Positions 1 through 5,003 of a DNA stretch of 5,667 nt are shown here, in pieces. Position 1 is the stretch's first letter. Every line of letters starts with the position of its first letter. The position numbers and the translations under genes were made by a program. The notes beneath the pieces are model-generated. The model saw nothing but the letters and a program-made list of their open reading frames with translations. It was not told where the DNA came from and searched no databases. The DNA is taken from NCBI GenBank assembly GCA_027064565.1, contig JAMOPK010000389.1, positions 1 through 5,667 on the forward strand. The letters are read 5' to 3'. Source of the DNA: Caldifarciminota bacterium (lineage in GTDB: Bacteria; Hydrothermota; Hydrothermia; B15-G9).

Positions 1-202
1 GCACCCTGTGGACATCCACGCTTTCGGGCAGGAACTTGAGGAGTTCATCGTCCCGCCGCCTTTTTTCAGGTCCCTGAGCCGACAGGATGGTAACTTCCCA
101 GCCCATCCTGCTCAGGTATCTCGCAAACCTGAACGGTCGGTAAGCCCCGACAAAGTTGTGGGGCGGGAAATAGTAGGCCACCAGAAGGAGCTTTTTCCTC
201 AC
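1..202 (-). CDS. Glycosyltransferase, GT4-like (GT-B fold) N-terminal fragment, truncated by the window edge
   Basis: Probable cytoplasmic or membrane-associated glycosyltransferase that moves a sugar from a nucleotide-sugar donor to a surface-glycan acceptor. The 67 visible residues begin MRKKLLLVAYYFPPHN. A hydrophobic first strand runs into a YYFPP motif (residues 10-14), followed by GAYRPFRFARYLSRMGWEVTIL (broken here as GAYRPFRFARYL at 20-31 and SRMGWEVTIL at 32-41). This is the usual start of family 4 (group 1) glycosyltransferases: strand, FPP loop, R-P-x-x-F-A-x-Y-L helix, then G-W-E-V-T strand. The donor-binding C-terminal domain is outside the window, so substrate cannot be told. 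The chosen start is GTG at 202-200. It overlaps the TGA of the peptidase gene (GTGA), no ATG lies before the conserved strand, and no strong ribosome binding site is seen, which fits translational coupling. It probably shares the peptidase transcript. Another GT-B family is possible; a glycosyltransferase is very likely. Confidence 0.87.
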   Translation of the reverse strand, partial: MRKKLLLVAYYFPPHNFVGAYRPFRFARYLSRMGWEVTILSAQGPEKRRRDDELLKFLPESVDVHRV

Positions 203-3200
203 TTCAGAAGCACGAATTTGCCGGTTTTCACCTTTGTCCCGACGGACATCCGATAGAAATACACCCCGTTGTGAGCCGATTTCGCCGGTTTCCAGCTCAG
301 GGTCACCTTTCCGCTTGAAAGGGCTGACCGTTGCCAGACAAGCCGTCCATCGGCGGAATAGACCCTGACTTCAACCCGCGCGCCCGAAGGCACCATGGCG
401 CTGAATTCCGCCTTTGAGGTCGCGACCGTCGATTTTATTCCCATGAGGACGGTTGTGGAGACACGGGAGTCGTCTTTCGAGATGCCCGTGATGCGACGGG
501 GTATGAAGCCGTAAGCCCCGGTCTTCTGCGGGTCGTGCTGGTATTGCGGCCAGCCGTTGAAATTCCATGTCCCGAGCATCTTCAGGACGTGGATGAAGCC
601 GTCGGATGCGGGAATGACCATCTCCGCCGTCCCGTCCCCGTCGATGTCATCGAAAGCCGCCGTTTTGTGGGTGCCGGACACCACGTCGAATGGGAAGCTG
701 CCGTAGTCCGAGCCATCGGACGTCACCCCGAATGCCTTGTAGTAGCCCACCATGAACGCCTCGGTCTGGCCGTCGCCGTCGATGTCGGCCGAAACCGGGG
801 ACTGCTCGGTATACATCCCCTCATGGAACCTGTAAGGGAAGCCCGGCACGGCTGTGCCGTCACCGTTGTAAGCGGCGATCCCATCCGCCAGATTGGTTAT
901 AAGCTCCGGCACGCCGTCGTTGTCAATGTCCGAAGCTATGACGTGCATCGAGAAGTTGTAGAAGTTGGCGTTGTTGGAACCGATATCCACGGGCCAGCCC
1001 GATGCTATCCTTCCGTCCGATGTAACGAGATACAACAGATTCCGTCCACTGAATGTGGCTATTTCCAGGCCCGGCTCATTCGGCAGGAAATCGGCCACGG
1101 CCACCTCGGTCATCGTCCGCGTGTTTGGAACCGGGAAACCGGGCAATACCTGTCCGTAGTAAGTGAGGGCGATGATCCCCTGATCCTTATCGCCTGTAAC
1201 AACCTCAGGTGCACCGTCGTTGTTGATATCGGCGATTGCGATCTCGGAGAATCCGCCGCTGTATTCGGGCAGATCGTAAAACACGCCGTCGGTGTCAGCG
1301 AGAAACGGCTGCCCGTTCCACCGGAAAGCATAGATTTTTCCCCGGTTGCTGTGGATGAAAACCTCCAGATGGCCGTCTCCGTCTATGTCGTAGAGGGTCG
1401 GCGCCGCCCACGAACCGCCGGGAATGTATCTCGGCCAGCCGTCAAGCATGGTTCCATCGCCTTTGATGACTTTCAGGTTGCCTGAGAAACTGGCGTAAGG
1501 CAACACCACCACCTCATCGTAGCCGTCACCATCTAAGTCGCCGGCGGCGGGCGAGGTGATGACTGTTCCGCCGATTTCGATGGGCCAGCCATCAACAGGC
1601 GTCCCATCCGCATGGAAGGCGTAAATGTTCTTATCCTCGGAGGCTATTATCACCTCCTTGCCCGGATATGGGTCGATGTCCGTTATGAGCGGAGCGGAAG
1701 GCCCCATGACGACCACCGGCCAGCCGTCCAGTTCCTCGTAGTAGAATCCCTCAACTGTATCGGATGGAGGACTTTCCGACATGAAGCTGTCCACGGCCGT
1801 GATGCAGTAGCGATAAGTTACTCCGTAACGGACATCCATGTCCACGTATTCGGGATGCACCACCGGGGAAGGCGTTATCTGCACGAATTCGCCGCCGTCC
1901 ACCGAGCGATAGACCAGATAACCGCTGAGGGAAGGCGTATCGACAGGCGCCCATGTGAGTTTGATTCCTGCAAAGTTTGTGGAAACCTCAATGCTTTCAG
2001 GCGGATCTATTTCCGTGAGGCTCACATCCACGAAGATGGGGGACGTGATGTTATCGGCGCTCAACTTCAGCCTTATGCGCGGAGGCGGACCGGGGGCATA
2101 CAGAACGAACCTCAGCGGGTTTTCCGTGACCGCGATGCCTTTCGGATCCACGTCGCCGACCTTCCTTGCAGAATCGACCACCCTGATGCCGGCTGACGGC
2201 AGAAGATGCACCGTGACCCTGCGGGCGATGCCGTTACCGGAGTTCCCGATAACCGGCCAGAGCTTGTAAATCTGGGTGCCAACTCGATGCTCGATTCTCG
2301 TCCTCAGGAGCTGGATTCGAGGTGCGTTCACAACAAGCCCGAGGGTATCGACGCCTATGACCTGTCCACCGCGCACGAACTGGATAGGCATGGTCACAAC
2401 GTAGCCATCCGAAACCCCGTTGTGGATGCTCATCTCAAGCGGGGTTCTGACGATTGTCGTGTCGAGGCGATAGACCGTATCCACGACGATGGAATCCGTC
2501 AGGATGTCCGCCGCGGTATCCGAATCCGTGAACCTCATGGTGATGCCGGTGTAGTTTAGGATGCCGTCGTTACCGAGCTTCAGCCTGAGGCTGACCCTGT
2601 CGCCGGAGTTGACGCGGCCGTCTGCTGGCTCCACAACATCGTAGTCCATGAGGTAAGGCACTCCTAAGCCGCTTGTGACCACAATCGTATCGATTGCGGC
2701 GGTCACAGTCGGATCAAAGGTCGCTATGTAGAGCGGCCCGGCCGTCTGAGGGTTGACGGTGAAGTGCGCGTAGCCGCTGGCATCGGTGGTGTCGATGTCG
2801 TAAGTCTCTCCTTCCTTGAAAACTGCGACCATCTTGTGAGGCATCCCGTTCCCGTCGTTGTCCACGAGCCTGAAGGTTATGGTCTGAAGGCCTACGGAGA
2901 TGTTTGCCGGGGCACCGGTTATGTGTGTTTTACCGGGGACATTGCTCCAGAGTCTCAACTGCGGCATTCCCATGAGGTTATAGGAAAACAAGACATATCG
3001 AGAATGGTTGTAGGCGCCAGCGTAGGCCACAAAAACGCTCCTTGACATAAGGTCGAGGGCAGCGATCTCCCGAATATGGTTGTGGTAAAGCTGACTGTAA
3101 AAATTGATGTTGTAAGGCTGGACAACATAGGGATAGTTGTTTCTCGTGCTTGAGAGAACGGCGATTGCCCCGCCCGGCGCCCTCATCATGTGCTCAACTA

Positions 3201-4635
3201 TGCACTCACGGTCAAATCCCCCTGTTTCGCAGGAGATTATGTTGAAAACGGCCGGTTCATCGACGTTGCGCAGTGTGTCGGCGTGGTTGTAGGTGAATGA
3301 GACGCGCGGGGTCGAGTTGAGGTTGATGAAGGTATACCATCCGTGCACCTCCATCGTCACCAGTCCTACACCTGCGTTTACCGTGTCGATGAAATCCGTG
3401 AGCGAATTGTCGTGCGAATCGCTCTCATACATCCGGATGAGCGTAAAATCGTCGGGAAACTGATGCGTCAACTCTTCGCAGAGGGTGGCCCCATCGCCGG
3501 CGGAAAAGAGATCAGCACCGACGAAAAGCGCTTTTGCCGAATAGGTTGTATCGTTCGGCGAGACGTAGGCCAAGTATTTCCTGACCACATTGGCTATCTC
3601 GGCTGAATCCTGAAACGTCACCCTGCCGACAAACACGTCGGGCATCAGGTCAACGCTGTCTTCGAGTTCCGCATAGTGCCCGTTGCCGTTTCTGTCCCAT
3701 GTCCCATCGAGGCATGAGAAATAGAGGTCGGTCGGCACATCATCGTAGTAACCTGTGCCGATGGGGACCGTAACCATCCTTGAAGGCAAAAACGGGCTGT
3801 CCGCACCGAGGAGAACCCACACCGTGCCGTGATTTTGATACATGTCGCGGATGAAGTTCCTGATCTTCTCAAGCCTGTCACTTCCCTCGTAACGGGATTC
3901 GATCCATGAAATTGTGCGAACAATTGCGGGATAACCTTCAAGGGCAAAGATGGCTTTCAGCCCGCCGAAGTAGTTTTCCAGCCCATCCTGCGTGATGATG
4001 ACATAAGGGAAAACGTTGGAGTGTGGACCGGCCTTATCAACAAGGATCGGATTCGGGGCGTTTTGACGGAGATCATCTGGATTGGCAACAAGGTGAGAGA
4101 GCACCCTGAAAACGTAATCGAAATCGCTTTTTCGCATGATTCGGGGCGAAATGTAGGGTTCGCCTGACTCCTCCAGTTCGAGTTCAAGGTCAACGTGCGT
4201 GAGGAAATACACGTTGCCGGCGGAATCCACGCGCAGGGGATAGAAGTTGATGGTTCCAATGCGGTAGCCGAAAGATGTCCATGTTCCCACAGGCTCGGCT
4301 ATCTTTTCCACGTATCGCATCCACAGGGAAGGTTTATCGGGCGGTGTCCGGAATTCTTCGGCCTCGGCCCTCAAGATTTCGTCGGCTCTGACGTCGAGTC
4401 TGGTGCTTTCAGCGTAAACGATGCGCACGTCTTCAACAGAATACCCCTGCGGGATGGAGACAAAGATCGGCTTTATGGGAAACATCGGCTCTCCTGTCTC
4501 AAGCAGAGGGACGGCACCATCCACGGAAACCATCCGATGGCCATTTACATCGGATATGCGAACGGATTGAAGGGGAAAATCCAGCGAAATCTGCATGTTC
4601 AAAGAGATTAAAATCCACGTCAACATGGCGGTCAT
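199..4635 (-). CDS. Secreted C25 (gingipain-like) cysteine peptidase with Ig-like, fibronectin III and FG-GAP propeller modules and a C-terminal sorting domain
   Basis: Predicted large extracellular or surface-anchored cysteine endopeptidase of 1478 residues. Modules in order: hydrophobic export signal (about 4-18); C25 propeptide-like region (about 24-160) with GEPMFPIKPIFVSIPQG at 48-64; C25 catalytic domain (about 208-560) with His431 and Cys469; gingipain C-terminal Ig-like domain (about 570-653); two beta-sandwich regions with no firm family (about 655-770 and 771-875), the first with the N-S-G-D-R-V-S-L pattern common in these proteins; fibronectin III domain (about 876-962, LTWAPVD and GYLVYRS); FG-GAP/VCBS propeller (about 963-1373); sorting-type domain (about 1396-1478). 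The start is firm: a perfect Shine-Dalgarno lies 8 bases upstream, and an in-frame TGA at 4656-4654 rules out a longer form. The frame is unbroken. The signal has no basic residue before Arg26, which is unusual. The gene is probably expressed with the downstream glycosyltransferase. Target proteins cannot be predicted; a structural or adhesive role alongside proteolysis is possible. Confidence 0.95.
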   Translation of the reverse strand: MTAMLTWILISLNMQISLDFPLQSVRISDVNGHRMVSVDGAVPLLETGEPMFPIKPIFVSIPQGYSVEDVRIVYAESTRLDVRADEILRAEAEEFRTPPDKPSLWMRYVEKIAEPVGTWTSFGYRIGTINFYPLRVDSAGNVYFLTHVDLELELEESGEPYISPRIMRKSDFDYVFRVLSHLVANPDDLRQNAPNPILVDKAGPHSNVFPYVIITQDGLENYFGGLKAIFALEGYPAIVRTISWIESRYEGSDRLEKIRNFIRDMYQNHGTVWVLLGADSPFLPSRMVTVPIGTGYYDDVPTDLYFSCLDGTWDRNGNGHYAELEDSVDLMPDVFVGRVTFQDSAEIANVVRKYLAYVSPNDTTYSAKALFVGADLFSAGDGATLCEELTHQFPDDFTLIRMYESDSHDNSLTDFIDTVNAGVGLVTMEVHGWYTFINLNSTPRVSFTYNHADTLRNVDEPAVFNIISCETGGFDRECIVEHMMRAPGGAIAVLSSTRNNYPYVVQPYNINFYSQLYHNHIREIAALDLMSRSVFVAYAGAYNHSRYVLFSYNLMGMPQLRLWSNVPGKTHITGAPANISVGLQTITFRLVDNDGNGMPHKMVAVFKEGETYDIDTTDASGYAHFTVNPQTAGPLYIATFDPTVTAAIDTIVVTSGLGVPYLMDYDVVEPADGRVNSGDRVSLRLKLGNDGILNYTGITMRFTDSDTAADILTDSIVVDTVYRLDTTIVRTPLEMSIHNGVSDGYVVTMPIQFVRGGQVIGVDTLGLVVNAPRIQLLRTRIEHRVGTQIYKLWPVIGNSGNGIARRVTVHLLPSAGIRVVDSARKVGDVDPKGIAVTENPLRFVLYAPGPPPRIRLKLSADNITSPIFVDVSLTEIDPPESIEVSTNFAGIKLTWAPVDTPSLSGYLVYRSVDGGEFVQITPSPVVHPEYVDMDVRYGVTYRYCITAVDSFMSESPPSDTVEGFYYEELDGWPVVVMGPSAPLITDIDPYPGKEVIIASEDKNIYAFHADGTPVDGWPIEIGGTVITSPAAGDLDGDGYDEVVVLPYASFSGNLKVIKGDGTMLDGWPRYIPGGSWAAPTLYDIDGDGHLEVFIHSNRGKIYAFRWNGQPFLADTDGVFYDLPEYSGGFSEIAIADINNDGAPEVVTGDKDQGIIALTYYGQVLPGFPVPNTRTMTEVAVADFLPNEPGLEIATFSGRNLLYLVTSDGRIASGWPVDIGSNNANFYNFSMHVIASDIDNDGVPELITNLADGIAAYNGDGTAVPGFPYRFHEGMYTEQSPVSADIDGDGQTEAFMVGYYKAFGVTSDGSDYGSFPFDVVSGTHKTAAFDDIDGDGTAEMVIPASDGFIHVLKMLGTWNFNGWPQYQHDPQKTGAYGFIPRRITGISKDDSRVSTTVLMGIKSTVATSKAEFSAMVPSGARVEVRVYSADGRLVWQRSALSSGKVTLSWKPAKSAHNGVYFYRMSVGTKVKTGKFVLLK
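202..450 (-). other. C-terminal T9SS type A-like sorting domain (residues about 1396-1478)
   Basis: The last 80 or so residues form a small Ig-like beta domain. It has the hallmark RVEVRVYSADGRLVW (1420-1434: strand, then Y-S-x-D-G-R-L-V), then GKVTLSWKP (1442-1450), NGVYFYRMSVG (1456-1466) and a terminal K-T-G-K-F-V-L-L-K. This order (V-x-V-Y-x-x-D-G-R-L-V, W, G-V-Y-F-Y-R-x, K-x-V-L) is that of type IX secretion sorting domains, which overlap in pattern with FlgD-type Ig domains. In known systems the domain directs outer-membrane passage and is then removed or linked to a surface glycan. The usual P-N-P motif of the first strand is absent here. Whether this organism has a type IX system cannot be seen from the window. 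Confidence 0.8.
517..1749 (-). repeat. FG-GAP/VCBS beta-propeller repeat array, eight units (residues about 963-1373)
   Basis: Eight units of about 46-54 residues carry an acidic D-x-D-x-D-G-x-x-E loop that usually binds calcium in integrin-like propellers. Loops begin near residues 986, 1033 (DLDGDG), 1083 (DIDGDG), 1136 (DINNDG), 1182, 1236 (DIDNDG), 1284 (DIDGDG) and 1330 (DIDGDG). Units 1 and 5 are variants, with P-G-K-E and P-G-L-E instead of D-G-x-x-E. Most units also carry a G-W-P or G-F-P turn, seen at 971, 1016, 1066, 1166, 1213, 1265 and 1361. The array ends in GWPQYQHDPQKTGAYG, a common closing motif of such secreted propellers. At the DNA level the GWP codons leave a short plus-strand repeat, ggccagcc, at 548, 992, 1433, 1583 and 1718. 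A seven- or eight-bladed propeller is inferred; a role in protein or glycan binding is likely. Confidence 0.88.
2956..4014 (-). other. Peptidase C25 catalytic domain (residues about 208-560)
   Basis: Residues characteristic of gingipain-type caspase-fold peptidases are visible. The nucleophile is Cys469 (codon 3231-3229) in FNIISCETGGFD. The catalytic His431 (codon 3345-3343) lies in TMEVHGWY, followed by Gly as in gingipains. The 38-residue His-to-Cys spacing is close to that of known members. Upstream are a VWVLLGADSPFLPSR strand-loop (272-286), the segment TDLYFSCLDGTWD (302-314) and an acidic D-R-N-G-N-G turn (314-319) that could bind calcium, then PDVFVGRV (332-339). After the Cys, the segment 475-497 (D-R-E-C-I-V-E-H, then A-P-G-G-A-I-A-V-L-S-S-T-R) matches the family. 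All expected catalytic residues are present, so the enzyme is probably active. P1 specificity cannot be assigned by eye. Confidence 0.93.
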
Positions 4636-4643
4636 AACGGATA

Positions 4644-4650
4644 CCTCCTT
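4644..4650 (-). promoter_or_regulatory. Ribosome binding site of the C25 peptidase gene
   Basis: On the minus strand AAGGAGG (extending to AAGGAGGT) lies 8 bases before the ATG at 4635. It is a full-strength Shine-Dalgarno match and fixes the start codon, since the next ATG (4626) would be 17 bases away. It implies efficient translation. Confidence 0.92.
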
Positions 4651-4655
4651 TTCTC

Positions 4656-4685
4656 AATATGCCAGTGGCATGTCGAAGGCATATT
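4656..4685. repeat. Overlapping inverted repeats across the peptidase -10 box and leader
   Basis: AATATGCC (4656-4663) and GGCATATT (4678-4685) form a perfect 8-base inverted repeat around a 14-base loop. Within it, ATGCCA-G-TGGCAT (4659-4671) is a perfect 13-base palindrome with a single central base. The left arm ATGCC can thus pair with either of two GGCAT copies. The position, overlapping the proposed -10 box and start of transcription, suits an operator or a leader hairpin. Confidence 0.5.
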
Positions 4686-4712
4686 TTATTGATTTCAAGC
4701 CACATTTAGCAA
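4683..4712 (-). promoter_or_regulatory. Candidate sigma-70-like promoter of the peptidase-glycosyltransferase operon
   Basis: Read on the minus strand, a -35-like TTGCTA (4712-4707) is followed after 18 bases by a -10-like TAAAAT (4688-4683). The boxes match the sigma-70 consensus at 4 of 6 and 5 of 6 positions. Transcription would start near 4676, giving a leader of about 40 bases. A 12-base palindrome abuts the -35 box and an inverted repeat overlaps the -10 box. This is by eye only; other sigma factors are possible. Confidence 0.4.
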
Positions 4713-4723
4713 ATTCGCGAATT
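4712..4723. repeat. 12-base perfect palindrome AATTCGCGAATT
   Basis: AATTCGCGAATT is fully self-complementary and sits at the upstream edge of the proposed -35 box of the peptidase promoter, overlapping it by one base. The length and position suit a dimeric regulator site. Chance occurrence cannot be excluded from one copy, and no regulator gene is in the window. Confidence 0.45.
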
Positions 4724-4963
4724 GACTCATCAAAAAATGAGCTCCTTGCCGGGCAGGATGTTTGATCTTTCTGACGAGCGAGATGCCTAACCTTTCTATG
4801 CCTTGATTGTCCACTAAAGGAGAAACAAAGCGGTGATGGGATAGTCCCCGGAGATCCATGACCAACAAAATTTTTGAAAAAACATCTATCAAGAATCCCA
4901 ACTAAACTTTTTAGGCACTCTCACTGGCCGATGCAGCTAATTCCTAATGGATTGCGGATGGTT

Positions 4964-4969
4964 TAAAAT
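4964..4969 (+). promoter_or_regulatory. Weak candidate -10 box for rseP
   Basis: TAAAAT lies about 35 bases before the rseP start, within an AT-rich stretch. No acceptable -35 box lies 16-19 bases upstream (the sequence there is near TTCCTA), and there is no extended -10 TG. The call rests on the need for a promoter here and one box, so it is tentative. Confidence 0.2.
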
Positions 4970-4990
4970 AATCGCCTCAAATAAACCTCT

Positions 4991-4994
4991 GGAG
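4991..4994 (+). promoter_or_regulatory. Ribosome binding site of rseP
   Basis: GGAG at 4991-4994 stands 9 bases before the ATG at 5004. It decides between two nearby ATGs: the one at 4999 is only 4 bases from GGAG and opens a five-codon frame that ends at a TAA (5014-5016), so 5004 is the rseP start. Confidence 0.7.
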
Positions 4995-5003
4995 AAAAAT
5001 GGC

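Larger units (their letters stand above)
4636..5003. other. Divergent intergenic region between the C25 peptidase and rseP
   Basis: This 368-base stretch separates two genes reading outward, so it should hold both promoters. It is visibly richer in A and T than the flanking genes. The left third holds the peptidase Shine-Dalgarno, a candidate promoter and two inverted repeats. The middle (about 4725-4900) has a small stem CTCAT/ATGAG (4726-4741) and an A/T tract at 4867-4882 but no convincing gene. The right end holds the rseP ribosome binding site. No terminator, tRNA or riboswitch was recognised. Confidence 0.8.

Noticed and set aside
98..111. 14-base sequence CCAGCCCATCCTGC repeated at 3978-3991
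   Set aside because: Both copies lie inside unrelated coding regions, encode different residues and have no extended similarity; a chance match in coding DNA.
535..1485. 316-codon open frame on the plus strand opposite the propeller repeats
   Set aside because: Its translation shows a repeating V-V-D-[VI] pattern about every 50 codons, which is the antisense mirror of the acidic FG-GAP loops. The minus-strand frame has clear protein families, so this is a shadow.
1612..2196. 194-codon open frame on the plus strand
   Set aside because: It lies wholly antisense to the propeller start, fibronectin and beta-sandwich coding region, has no family-like motifs, and is rich in His and Arg as expected for antisense of a GC-moderate gene.
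4195..4611. 138-codon plus-strand open frame near the peptidase 5' end
   Set aside because: Antisense to the propeptide-like region, no recognisable motif and no convincing ribosome binding site.
4867..4882. A/T tract with T5-G-A6 symmetry, possible terminator or bent DNA
   Set aside because: There is no GC-rich stem, and both flanking genes read away from the region, so a terminator is not expected.
4695..4901. 68-codon minus-strand open frame in the intergenic region, start TTG
   Set aside because: Non-ATG start with no Shine-Dalgarno, no family recognised, and it runs across the proposed peptidase -35 box and the 12-base palindrome. A degraded gene remnant cannot be excluded; a protein search of the segment MDLRGLSHHRFVSPL onward would decide.
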